Below are positions 1-11,700 of a DNA stretch of 64,000 bases, piece after piece. Source of the DNA: Branchiostoma floridae (Eukaryota; Chordata; Leptocardii; Amphioxiformes; Branchiostomatidae); assembly GCF_000003815.2 (NCBI RefSeq), contig NC_049980.1, positions 19,614,348 to 19,678,347 on the forward strand, read 5' to 3'. Position numbers and translations under genes: made by a program. Under the pieces are notes generated by a model, which saw only the letters and a program-made list of their open reading frames with translations, did not search any database and was not told where the DNA came from. How positions within the stretch are numbered: position 1 is the stretch's first letter; every line of letters begins with the position of its first letter.

Positions 1-1031
1 CTGTGTTGTGGAAATATCAATTGAATGTAGTGTGTGTCTATGGTCTGATACAAGGAGTACCCGTAATGCTTTTAACACATCTAATACATCTTGTAGTGTG
101 GTTCTTAAATCTTGTATGGAAACCAGTGCAATGTGCTGTGTCAACAGCACTGAAATTTACTACAAGTTTGTATCTTCATATCTGTAGAATTTGCTTAGTG
201 TGGTGTAAACACTAACTGTGTTTTTCAGAGTGGTGTGTATATGACATGTAGTCCGTCTTTTATGGAAACGTTACAGTCTTTCAGTTTGACTGAATATGTC
301 ATTCTCAATGATAGATAACAGTTAAGTATTAATTCCCTCTCAGTTGAATTTGTTCCACTCTGTGTAAAAGTCATCAACNNNNNNNNNNNNNNNNNNNNNN
401 NNNNNNNNNNNNNNNNNNNNNNNNNNNNNNNNNNNNNNNNNNNNNNNNNNNNNNNNNNNNNNNNNNNNNNNNNNNNNNAAAGTAAAATGATGTATACTTT
501 TCTGCAGGATACATCATTTACCATTGACACTGCTGCCTGAACCGGACTGTGTCATGCCTACCCTGCTGCCAAGAGAGATATAGTCAGTACAACACTGGAG
601 CTGTAAGTTTTTTTCTTATGTCTAGAGAATAAGGCTGTGAAGGAATAAATTTACCAATTGACCGATCTTGACTGTCTATCACTATTAGCAGTTGTATTAA
701 TGATGCATGTTATAGCTATTAGCAATTCAATGATGAGAGAGTGGCTGCGTATTTGCATTTTCATGTGTTTATTTTGCACTCCTAAATAGTCGTATGCTAT
801 GTTTTGTTGTTGGGCAGGACTATGGATTGGTCTATAGGAAGACATTTCTCAACAAATATATTATCATTAGTAATTTACAGCCATTGGCAGAGAATATGCT
901 AATCATGCACATTAAATGTCACATACAAATCAGTATTTCACACAGTTTTAAAAAAAGGTCTTTTCGAATTAAGTTGTGAAACACAGCTGCTACTATGTGC
1001 TTCTCACGACTGTCACTGTTGTTGTCACCAG
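1..1031. other. Left-edge non-coding stretch, upstream region or intron of the CUE-like gene
   Basis: No exon can be supported here. A possible exon at about 506-599 (acceptor tctgcag, donor gtaagt) is closed by stops in all three frames, so it could only be an untranslated exon. The assembly gap at 379-478 may hide upstream exons of the gene that follows. Confidence 0.5.
379..478. other. Assembly gap (100 N)
   Basis: Exactly 100 consecutive N, the usual placeholder for a scaffold gap of unknown size. Distances across it should not be trusted. Confidence 0.99.
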
Positions 1032-1035
1032 TCTG

Positions 1036-3395
1036 ATGAACGATGAGCGAGAGACTGCAGAAACACTGGAGCAGATGGGGTACCAGAAGCGAGGCACCAC
1101 ACCTAAGGCTTCACCTACAAAGACTACCCCCAAGAAGCCTTCTCCTAAGAAGACAACTGCGGCACCACAACCTGCACAGCCTCCACAACTTAGCAAGGCG
1201 CAGAAAAATAGAGGTACGTTCTTTGTGTTCTTTGTCCATTCACAGTATGGTTGAAAACTTTTTAAATGCCAAAATTGATGCAAATGGTGAATCATCCATA
1301 TAATCAAATTATCATGGCCTAATAACATATAGCTACATTTATAGTCCAAACATACAATTTTCCTTTTTCAGTGAGGTCAGAGGTGAAGGCCATGTATCCC
1401 AACATGCCACACACTGTGGTTCAGATGGCACTGGAGTCAGCTGACTATAACAAAGAGAAAGTTGTCCAGCTGCTGAAGTTCATGCAGGAAGACCAACAAC
1501 CCTCTACTTCTAGTTCCAGACCTTCACATGTCACAGAGCCAACAGGTGGGACGAGAACCGTCCTGTAAACCCATGATTTTGTTAGAAACACTCAGCTGTC
1601 ATAGCATGTTGGACAGCTGATGAAGAAATGCTTTAGAAAGTTATTTCTGTCAGGATATTGAAAAGTTTGCCTTTTGCCATATCCCATTATAGATAGAGAT
1701 TCATCTGAATTTTACAGTATTTTAGTTTAGGAAGGTTTACATTTTAACCCTACCAGGCAATAAAGTGTAATAAAGGAAGTGTTGTTACCATAGCAGTCCC
1801 CGCCCGGACCACCTCCCCTGCCAGGTTTGACAGCAGCAGTGGCTCCCAGCCTGTGGAGTTCTCCAGCTCACTGCGAGCCCCTGTGTTTGGGGAGGACTCC
1901 ACCAGTCATCGGGCCCAGCCTGCCAGGTTTCCCGAGTCTGCTGTGTCCAAGAAAGTGGAACAACGTAAAATCAAGACTATGGTTGGCGGTTCCAGTTCCA
2001 GGCAAGTATCTAAAAAACATTTTTAGGGGTTTACTTGAATGATTTTCGTGTTGACTTCTCTACTGTAGATTTATAATTCTACTATTATGTCTCATTTGTA
2101 TGACTACCGTACGAGTTATTTCAACCATGAGTTTATAAGACAGCGATAACCACCTTTTCCTTTTACCGCAAAATAAAGCCACAATGAAAGTTTTCAAATT
2201 GTCTGAACCTTGATTCAGTTTTAACAAGCTCTCTTTCAACGCTATTTTGATTATAAACTAATTGATGTGAAAAAATGTCTCTCTTTTTGAATTAGCTGAA
2301 AGTTTGTTCTTTCTTACTTTCAGCTCTGTGCAGTCCAGAATTAAAGGTTCTTCAAAGCCAACAACTCGTGCCACCACCACAGCTAGGACTGCACCCAGAA
2401 GGTAGTCCAAGGACAAAACTCTTTTCATTGCTCACAAAACAAATAATGAAGAAAGTAGTAAAAAAAACATCCATGAAAATGTATGTATAGAGTCATTTTC
2501 ATAAAAATCACTGCATACAAAGTGTTAGAAGTTTGTGATGTAAAACGTTTATATATGTAGTCAATATATGTCGTCAAGAAACTGAAAATCTGGAAATTTC
2601 ATTTCCCCTTTTGTGCCGACAGTGCAGGTTATTCCTCCCCCCTACGGAGCAAGCCAAATGGTCCGGACCATCCCCTGCTTAGTGGACCTAACCGGGAACT
2701 ACTCATGTGAGTTGCTTGAATTTCTAATAATTCTTCACATTATTTGAAAGCCTTTTCAGTGGCTGGTCTTTCACACAGCTATCTTTTATGAGCAAAACAG
2801 TCAGATGAAACTCTTCTATTGGTGTGGTAAACATCTTTTACGTTTTACTAGTACTAGTTTAGATGCAAGTCCAAAATACTGAATGTTTATGACTGTGCAT
2901 ATGTAGAATTACACTAAACAATCTACTGCAGTAATTCTTTTGTTACTAAAAAAGTGCAATTCTTGCTACAAAGATAAAATGGAAATAAACATAAGCACTG
3001 TATAAGCATTGAAATCAGTGAACATCTGTAATCAAGTTTTTTTGCATGAGATACTGAAATTCTAAATTATCGTACTGTTTACTGTTTCTATCATCATTAT
3101 TGATCACAGTCTACTTCTGAATAACCAAATACTGCAGGTCCTGACGTGTTCCTAAACCTCTACTGGTACCTGTACCTGATGTTATGTTTAGGTATGCAGC
3201 CTTCTGTACTGTATAGTAGGGACATCTAACCCTCTGAACACTCTTGTACCTATGATATATAGGACGGAGTATGTAGAGCAGTGTGGCCCCAACCCTGAGT
3301 ATGTGCAGGGGCCAGCCTTGAGAGAGGGGGCCAAACCACACCTTGCCAGGGGACCAAACCCCGAGCTGATCCAAGGCCCCGGCCATTTCAACTGA
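1036..3395 (+). CDS. CUE/UBA-like domain protein with C-terminal GPNPEL repeats
   Basis: Six exons join in one frame: 1032-1213 (ATG at 1036), 1372-1545, 1797-2001, 2324-2401, 2623-2706 and 3263-3395 (stop TGA 3393-3395), giving 283 residues from that ATG. Exon 1 encodes a Lys/Pro/Thr-rich segment (KASPTKTTPKKPSPKK). Exon 2 encodes a compact helical module with the MYPNMP and ALESADYNKEKVVQLL pattern, which resembles CUE domains (the M-F/Y-P motif and a C-terminal LL); CUE domains bind ubiquitin. Exons 3-5 are Ser/Thr/Arg-rich and probably disordered. The last exon carries GPNPEYVQGP and GPNPELIQGP repeats. The third intron uses a GC donor. The frame is open upstream of the ATG and an acceptor (caccag) lies at 1026-1031, so the gene may start further left. 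I do not recognise the family; a ubiquitin-linked role is inference from the domain only. Confidence 0.72.
1372..1545 (+). CDS. Exon encoding the CUE/UBA-like helical domain
   Basis: Acceptor tttttcag ends at 1371 and donor gtggga starts at 1546. The phase (2 bases in, 1 base out) fits both neighbouring exons. It encodes VRSEVKAMYPNMPHTVVQMA followed by a third helix ending VVQLLKFMQ, then a Ser-rich tail. The MYPNMP loop and the terminal leucine pair are the CUE-like marks. Confidence 0.75.
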
Positions 3396-4492
3396 ATCTC
3401 ACTGCCCTGTGTGAAGAGAAGAACATCAAGAACCCTAAGTCAGTTATGTACATTTTGAACAAAACAAACATATTGTTGTTATTGACGTGTATTCAAGGTA
3501 TGTATATTTATCTTCTCAGGACATTTCTTTCTGGACCCACCTCTTGTGTGACTTTTTTTTTCATGCACTAAGACTTGGTCTTTGCCAGATAGCTACATGT
3601 ATGATTTACTGATATGTATATGTAGCCAAGACTAGACACGTAACTAGTATATGTATACCAATATAACCCATAGCTAGGAACTGCATAATTAACAACAATA
3701 TGTAACATCAACATCAACATTATGATGTATACAATTGTCATGTGATCAAGGTTGTCTTTCAGACAACCAAGTTGTGTATCTTGTGGAGCAGAATGTACAG
3801 GAAGTTGAAAGCTGGAATATTTGCACATGGTTAAAAGTGTAGTCACGTGGCCTGTTGTTCTATAACACAGTATCTATCTAGGTAGGTACATGTTACTTGC
3901 CAACTTTACATGAACACAAATTTGTATTTGCTTTAATGAATGTATTCAAGGTTATGTATATTTATGTCCTACTTTTGTGAGGAGAGTTACTAAGCTGCAG
4001 AAAATGAGCTTGTGTTCCTAACTTCTTGGAAAGTCAAGAAAGAGATGAAGATAGAAAGAGAAATGGTGAGGACACAATAAGATAACATGATAAAGTTGTT
4101 AGAATTTTAGTGACAGAGCCCTTATACAAAATGCTCTAAATCCAGTTCAGTGGGAAAGAACACTTTTTATCCCCAGAAAGTGTGAGCACAGTTGGATGCA
4201 AGAAACCTGGCTCCTTCCGCATTCTATATATGCTTTTAAAAAATGTGACCAAAACGAATGATGATTGGTAGAGTTTGTATTGAAAGTACTGGTACTGTAA
4301 ACTGAGAGATGCCATTCCAGATGGCACGGCTGTGCATGATGTGATACTGTAGTGTGTAAGTAAGGATCTCAATGAGTGCAGATAACTGAGAAGAGAGGAG
4401 TCATCAGAACACAATAATGGTAAGAACACAGTTTGTGCATGGTTACAATGCATCTCCTTGCAAGTAATGGTTCATTTTGTAATCAGATGCTA
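3396..4492. other. 3' flank of the CUE-like gene, no gene seen
   Basis: No coding exon is supported. I found no perfect AATAAA between the stop at 3395 and the start of the satellite, so the polyadenylation site is unplaced. A sentence-like repeat, 'ttcaaggt(t)atgtatatttat', occurs at about 3493 and 3947 and suggests a small duplication. Confidence 0.5.
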
Positions 4493-6300
4493 CCTATTAA
4501 TTTCTTGGGACTTTTGAATCCCAGGGTAATAATTCCTTTGTTAAAAGTCTCAGGTAATAATTCCCTGGGGCTTTTTGTTAATGACTCTTTAGGTAATAAT
4601 TCCTTGGGACTCCACCTAGGGTAATAATTCCTTTGTTTAAGACACACAGACAGACAGACAGACACATACACACACATACACACACACTACTTAGGTAGTA
4701 ATCCCCTGGTACCCGATCACTATTTCCTCTTGGTAACTGTTCCCTGGGAAAAGACCCAGGGTAATAATTCCTTTGTTCCTGACACCATTGGGTAATAATT
4801 CCCTGGATAAACCCAGGGTAATAATTCCTTTGTTTTGGACTCCTGTAGGTGATAATTCCCTGGGACTGACAGGGTGATAATTCCTTTGGGCTACCTTTAG
4901 TTGATAATTCCCAGGACCCACCCAGGGTAGAAATTCTTGTTCAGGGACCCCCTTGGTAACAGTTCCCTTCGATAGACCTAGGGTAATAATTCCTTTGTTC
5001 CAGACACCCTTGGGTAATAATTCCCCGGATACACCCAGGGTAATAATTCCTTTGTTTAGGACACCTTTAGGTGATAATTCCCTGGGACTGAAGCAGGGTG
5101 ATAATTCCTTTGTTTGGGGCCACCTTTGATTGATCATTCCCAGGACCCAACCAGGGTAGTAATTCTTGTTCAAGGACCCCTTGGTAACACAGTTCCCTGG
5201 GATAGACCCATGGTAATAATTCCTTTGGTGTGGACACCTTTGGGTAATAATTCCCTGGACACAACCAGGGTAAATTGTTTGGGACACCCTTAGTTGATAA
5301 TACCCTGGAACCACTCGTGGTAATAATTCCTTTGTTTGTGTCATCTTTAGGTGATAGTTCTCTGGGACTGACACAAGGTAATGATTTGTTCAGGGCCTTT
5401 TTAATTGTAGGTAATAATTCCCTGAATGCATCCATGGTAATAATTCCTTTCTTTGGAGCATTTTAGGTAACAATTCCATGGGATTAACATGGGATAGTAA
5501 TTCCTTTAAGTTGATAATTCCCTGGGACTGACCCAGGGTAATAATTCCTTTGTTTAGAACACCATAAGGTGATAATTCTCTGGGACTGACCCAGGGTAAT
5601 AATTCCTTTGTTCAGAACACCTTAAGGTGATAATTCCCTGGGACTGACCCAGGGTAATAATTCCTTTGTTTAGGACACCATAAGGTGATAATTCTCTGGG
5701 ACTGACCCAGGGTAATAATTCCTTTGTTCAGAACACCTTAAGGTGATAATTCCCTGGGACTGACCCAGGGTAATAATTCCTTTGTTCAGAACACCTTAAG
5801 GTGATAATTCCCTGGGACTGACCCAGGGTAATAATTCCTTTGGTCAAAGCATCCTAGGGGTTAATTCCCTTGGCCCACCCAGGGTAATAATTCCTTTGCT
5901 AAGGATCCCCTTGTATCAATTCACTTGGACTGACCCAGGGTAATAATTCCTTTGCTGAAAACAACTTTAGCTGATGGACCCATCTAGGAATATCATTCCC
6001 TTGTTGGACACCTTAGGTAATAATTCCCTGGATCCATCCATCCAAGACAGTACTGTGATAATTCATCTGTTAAAGACCACTTCAGTAATAGTGGTAAGTC
6101 AATCCCTTTGATAGAGAACCAGTGGTGATAATTCCTTCTTCAATAATCTATGGTAACCATTCTGTTGGTTTCCACCCAAGGTGATAATTTCTTTGTTAGT
6201 GACCCATATATTTTTTTATAATTTCTTTCAAATAGTACTAAACGTGATAATTCCTTTGATAAGGACACATGGGTAACAGTACCTTTGATAAGTGCCCAAA
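4493..6300. repeat. Tandem satellite, about 58 bp unit made of two related half-units
   Basis: The core gGTAATAATTCC-tttgtt alternates with a second core GTGATAATTCC-ctgggactgaccca. Successive cccagggta starts at 5532, 5590 and 5648 give a 58 bp period. The central part (about 5500-5860) is nearly homogeneous, while both flanks are diverged, as expected when unequal exchange homogenises the middle of an array. A CA/GACA microsatellite at about 4643-4690 interrupts the left side. Minus-strand reading frames of 227 and 122 codons run through it only because the unit lacks stops in that frame; they are not genes. Confidence 0.92.
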
Positions 6301-7856
6301 GTTTATTATTCTCGTAAAGAATGTGTTACCATATTTATCTACCACAGGTACATGTATAGTTTTGATACGGTTCTTTGTTGTGTAACATTTGTACGGCATT
6401 TTTTTGTAAACATTTCCCATTTACACAAAGGTAAACCACTTCTGTAAAACCACTTCTGTAAAACTTGTTTCTAATAGTGTCACAGCTCTCTGGATGAAAT
6501 GAGCATGCATGGACTAAATGCTCATATCGTTTTATATATAACCAGCGTGGTTTCGTTCCGTTTAATGCCCTTAATTCGCGTGATTAAAGAATCTTACCAC
6601 ACGATTGCTGTCATCACTATTGTTTGTGCTATATTCACATACCATAATTAAGTTATTGTGTGCCTCTTTTTGTCCTGGGACTGTTCTCCTGTTGTTGACT
6701 TTATTATATATATATATATATACATTCATTTCCAGGCGAGTAAATTTCAGTAGGCGTTACCTATCTATGATTTTGTTGATCCCCACATATCTACAAATCA
6801 GTCATGAAAATGAGTCAGCCCATGCCCCAGGGAGAAAGCTGATACCAAGCGTCATGACGTCACACCGTTGAAATATTTATGACTATGCAGTGCAACACAT
6901 CAAGGCGGTAAAACTCAGGGTTACCATAGCCTCCTAATGGGGTCGTGGAACTGTCATTCTGGAATGTCACTTGGCTTTTTGACAAAAGATGGCTGTGAAA
7001 TAGTAACAACATAAGAGATGCAGAAGATGGTACGAAAATGACTGTATTTATCACATAAAACAGCTTCCAACCGCCAGCATCGGATATTTTCAAGAACTTC
7101 TTCTCTGTCTTCTATTTGTCGTGTCTAACCGATTTGGGTACTTTTCCAATCATATTGATTTCAACGTGTATCCATCTAAACTCCAAGCACATCTATGGGT
7201 GGAAAGGCAGTACGCAAAGGGCTGCCCGGTGGCGTGTTGGATACTGGTTGGCCTGTCGATACTGCCTTGCCACCGATACATCTGTATCAAACCTAAAAGC
7301 TATGGTGTGTCAAATGGCCAAAGCCAACCCCAGAAGGCCTCCTATTATATACATTGTATTTTATATATCTAGACAAAGTGAAAGCTTGACGTTTTTTCAA
7401 ACAACGCACGTCTGTGTTGTCTATAGGTCAAACGCAAAACTATAGGTTAATCACAAGGGTGCAGTCGTAGCTCATAAATGCCAGTAATTGGTTGGTTGGT
7501 TTGGTTAATAATCACTGAGCCGTGCAAAAATTGAGCTGTTCATTTGACAACGAACTGTTCTCACTCAATATATAAATACATATTCCCATAGTTTTCTGTC
7601 TAATATAAGTAGACTATCAGTTGTCACAAATTGCTGAATATGTATGATGTCATTTGAGTTGTACGATGTTACAGAAACTGCCCAATGTTGTTGAAGGACA
7701 CGGCAGCTTTGATACGAGTTTGATGTCAGCGCTCACGGCTAGCACTCATGACCTATGATTGTTCGCTGTCATCCCTGCGACCTGTAAATTGCAGTCGCCA
7801 TACTCGCTGGTCGTCTTACCGGTTCTGCTTTAACGTACAGCCCGGGGCTCCTGTTT
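6301..7856. other. Intergenic region upstream of IF-like gene 1
   Basis: No coding exon is supported. It contains a TA microsatellite at about 6705-6722 and a TATA-like box at 7569-7576. Stop-free stretches here show no coding composition and no splice signals. Confidence 0.5.
7569..7576 (+). promoter_or_regulatory. Possible TATA box upstream of IF-like gene 1
   Basis: TATATAAA lies about 360 bp upstream of the ATG at 7932. If it is used, transcription would begin near 7600 and the 5' leader would hold two short upstream reading frames (7857-7904 and 7918-7935). This rests on sequence resemblance only. Confidence 0.25.
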
Positions 7857-7917
7857 ATGGAACGTTTAGATGAAACAAGATATAAGGTTGTTTTTCTGTG
7901 GTGAGATACCGACAGCC

Positions 7918-7935
7918 ATGCTGGATAAACGATGA
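7918..7935 (+). promoter_or_regulatory. Five-codon upstream ORF overlapping the IF-like gene 1 start (ATGA)
   Basis: ATG CTG GAT AAA CGA TGA. Its stop (7933-7935) overlaps the main ATG (7932-7934) in the four bases ATGA. The upstream ATG has a good context (G at -3, CC before it) and the main ATG has A at -3. This geometry is compatible with termination-reinitiation control of translation, provided the mRNA leader includes it. Confidence 0.55.
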
Positions 7936-8704
7936 GCTACCCCAGCAATTACCACAGGTCCGGACTGGCATCGACGCTCGGCAGTCTTTTCAGCTTCGGC
8001 TCAGGGTCGCGCTCACAGTCGCTGTCGTCGCGATGGGCCGGGTCCAGCTTTGTCCGCCTCTCCAGGGAAAGGAGAAGCTACTCGGGGCCGACGCGTGCTT
8101 CTTCTCGGGCGTTCGACACGGGACCTGGTCTTTCCTACTCCGTACAGACGGGATACACGTCCCCGACCAGCCCGCGGTCAGTCAGTCGGACCTACGGCGC
8201 CGACACCAGCCGGGCCCGCCTGTTGGTAAGAACCTCCAGCGCACCGTCCCTCCGGGCTCACAGCCGCCGCTCCAGCGGGGAGTACGCCTCCTTCCAGCGA
8301 CACGAGAAACCACTGGACTTCGTCCGTACTGAGACCGAGCTGAATGGCCATGTCGTTGACGGAGGGCCAGAAAAAGTGGACATGGACGAAGTTTTCGGGA
8401 ACAAAATCCCGATATCTTCACCCACGTCGCCCAAAGCCGAAACCCGACGCTCTCAGGTGTCGTCTGTCGTCCTCATGTCTCCCCGTGCTCTCTCTCCGGT
8501 ATCCCCCCGCGCTCTGTCACCAGTGTCCCCCCGCGCTCTGTCACCGGTGTCCCCCCGTGCCCTCTCCACGGTGTCCTCCCGGGCTCTGTCCCCGGTACAG
8601 TCCAGCCTGACGTCCGTCAGCGCCAGAGATGTTGAGGTAGACGTCAATGCCCATATTCGGCGCACAGAGCAGCTGGAAAGAGACCTGGACCTCTACAAGA
8701 GCAG
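7932..8704 (+). CDS. IF-like gene 1, exon 1 (head domain)
   Basis: Donor gtaggg begins at 8705 and the exon ends in phase 2. It is GC-rich compared with its surroundings. It encodes the head with repeated S-P, R-S and Y residues, then a short coil (RRTEQLERDLDLYKS) leading into exon 2. Confidence 0.88.
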
Positions 8705-11700
8705 GTAGGGCCTATTTACAGAAATACTAACTCTACTCATTTACTTTGCCTACGGTTGGTAAGTCTATCTGGAATTTTCGTTAGATTCTTCACCTCTATC
8801 GAAAAACATGGCCATCAGTTGCCAATAAGTATACCGCGTGCAATTTGGGAATCACACTAAACGGTGCAATGGGTTGCTATATAAAAAACAAATGTTTTCC
8901 TCTTATAAACGTAACTTAACGTAGCAAGTAACGTAACAAATTGATGCTAATTGAAATATAGACGTTATTTGGGAAATCTAGGACGTTTGGTAAAATGGAA
9001 CAAAATCGACGTTGTCCGCGGCTATGGCTCAGTTATGGTAACTTGTCGGCAAGCTTAGGGCTATTCACTGGGGATTTGTAAAGTTTGGAAACATCACCAA
9101 AGCGGTAAGTCGCACAGGAAGTCCCGATTTGATGGCTCGTTGGAGAAACAATCATTACACAAGAGGGGGAGGGTTGATGACAGGTAATTATCTGATCTTG
9201 CTGAGTGATAACTAACGTTTCAAACACAAGCCAAGGTCGTTCTACTTTCGTTTATTCGATACTCGGCAGAATTTTGTTATCATTATGTACTTCTGTCGTT
9301 TCAATACTAAGTAGTAGGTAGGTAAGGGCATGCAAGACGAAGGTCAAGTTAAAAAATGTGCCTCCTAGTGGCTTCCCAAGGCACTGCAGCGTAGCTTCAA
9401 AGTTATAAAATCAATATAATCAGTCGTAAATGTTGCTATCATTTGGCGAAGATATGAGATCGTGGAACTCTAGTTAGATATACTATCAAAGGCAAGACAG
9501 CTGGGTTGTTGTGGTTTTGTCCCTGTGATTTCGACTGACAAATTTGTAGATTGAAGGGCGGTTGGAGCTAGAGTGATAGAGCGACCTTTGATCAGTATGG
9601 GCACGGCGTCCTTGACAATAACCTGGTGGAGATATGATTGATGTTTATACAAAGTGTAAGACTTATGTACGTTGTACTTTCACCAGCGAGATCAATCAGA
9701 ATTAGAAGACTTCACCAAAAGTTTATAACGTTAGAGGCAATGAGCTTCATTTCTAAATCTATCATAGTGTGTGTCCTTATTACTAGTATTAGGTTTGTTG
9801 ATTCGAGAAGAGGGTCTTTGCTCGAATCCCTAGAAGGTCTCGATGCTGTACCCTTGGTAAAGACAGGCACTGCTTAACTTTTCCTCACGGCTGAAAACGA
9901 ATACCTGGCTTTGATGATACCAACCACACCTATGTAACTCATTATGTTTATTTGAAGGCTTTTCTTTCATTTCAAAGGGTCATTTACATTATTAGTCATG
10001 TGAGTGACAGACGAGCATCACGTGAAGAACGGTTTATGACCTTTGATGGGTCAGTGAGTGCACTTTCAGAATACCCCCGGGGTGATGTGCGGACACTATA
10101 TGGCTCAAAACATATCTATATCTTTTGATTGAACAAGATAATCTAAAGGGCATTTATACAAGCAGCGTCACAACTTGTAGACAAATGTGAAAAGTCAGGG
10201 CAGCCATGCTGGCTCGATTGAAAAACAGGAGATGGTTACTTGTACAATTGTGGTCATTCACTGAACGCACTGGTTGTAAGCAGGTTCTGATGATCTTTGA
10301 ATATGAAGAGACAAAAGTCATGTGCATACAATAGTAGTATGTAGAAGAATAGGAACATTGACTTTGAATATTGCTTGCGTAACGACTTCAGTTTGCAGGC
10401 GTCGTTAACCAACCAACCAACGTGGCGGGCGATGACTCGATGGCGTCACGTCAATCTGATCTTCGGTCAGATCATGGTGTCAGATAATTCGTGGTTTGTA
10501 AGATGTCAGTGTGAATACTAATACCTGTAATCTATTGCTCAAGAATAAGTTATGGTCGTTATTTACTTGATGATTTAAAATAACTGTCACAGTGAGCACA
10601 TAAAGCGTATAACGTACTCAGGCACAGTTCTGTGGAATAGTCTGAGAGAGAACGTGAGGCAGGCGCCCTCTTTATCGTCGTTTAAGAACTTAACTCGACT
10701 AGAAATTATGTAACTATGGACTATGAGATGGACTGATATTATGTTGAAGACGAAAGGATCTATGGAATGGTGAATTGTATGATGATGAATTGTATCTTTT
10801 GTGTAGTGCATTGTATTTAGAAGGTATTTAGACCTCTGACCTCCTCCACCCTTGAAATCTTGAAAAACGGCTCAGGCCGAATGATGTATCAAGGTTAAAC
10901 AAAGGTTGAAAAAAAAAAGCAAGATAATAAAGTATGAAATAACAATTTGTTACCCGTTAAATGGAATTACTCACACATACTTAGCCTGAACAATTGGTCA
11001 TTTTTACCAGTTCTACGGCTAGCAATCTCCCTGTCATCACTGAAACGCATCATGTTATTTTGTGTTATTTGGGTTAAAGTGGTCGGCAAAACAACAAAAC
11101 AGGACAGATATATTTTACCCTGATACTAACATATATTTGTGTGGTGTTATGCCACGTGTGAGGTTGGAGGGGAGAGGGAACATCGCGAGTCACATCTGTT
11201 TGTAATCGGTGCCGTGTATGACACCTGGTGCTCAAGGACACCGCAGCTGATCCAACAAGCTTCTTTTCAATTGTGGAAAGCTGCGAGTGCCGGGTTTCAT
11301 CAATAGATCATAACATGTGACAATGGCTATAGACATCAGAACGGGCGTTTTTGCGCTCTGTTGAGCCAAGAAACAGACTCGAAGATGCCTAGTTAATGAC
11401 CATGCACACAATCTTGCCTGAGGCAGACAGTTTGACAGTCCAATGCAAGATGTTCAGTACTTGTACTGAAACGTTGTTGGAGTAACGTGTGAAAGTTAAG
11501 TGTCCGGATGGGAAAAGCTAAAGTTTAAACGTGCACGTTCCATTACAGAGCTGTCATCACTCATTAGCACAAAAAAATGAAATAAAAACTTCTGCATAAA
11601 TCACCCTTGTCACTAGATTGTTGTTCATCAAGGTCAGAGAGGCAGCTGTCGGGCGACATTCTTTCGTTGTCAGGGACGAGGCTTGATAATTAGTCATCTT

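Noticed and set aside
506-600. Possible exon upstream of the CUE-like gene
   Set aside because: Splice-like borders, but all three frames contain stops; at most an untranslated exon.
4691-5435. Minus-strand open frames of 227 and 122 codons
   Set aside because: They run entirely through the 58 bp satellite and consist of repeated KGIITLG/ELLP words; the unit simply lacks stops in that frame.
8453-8665. Minus-strand frame with GDRARGDT repeats
   Set aside because: Antisense shadow of the SPRALSPV coding repeat; no independent signals.
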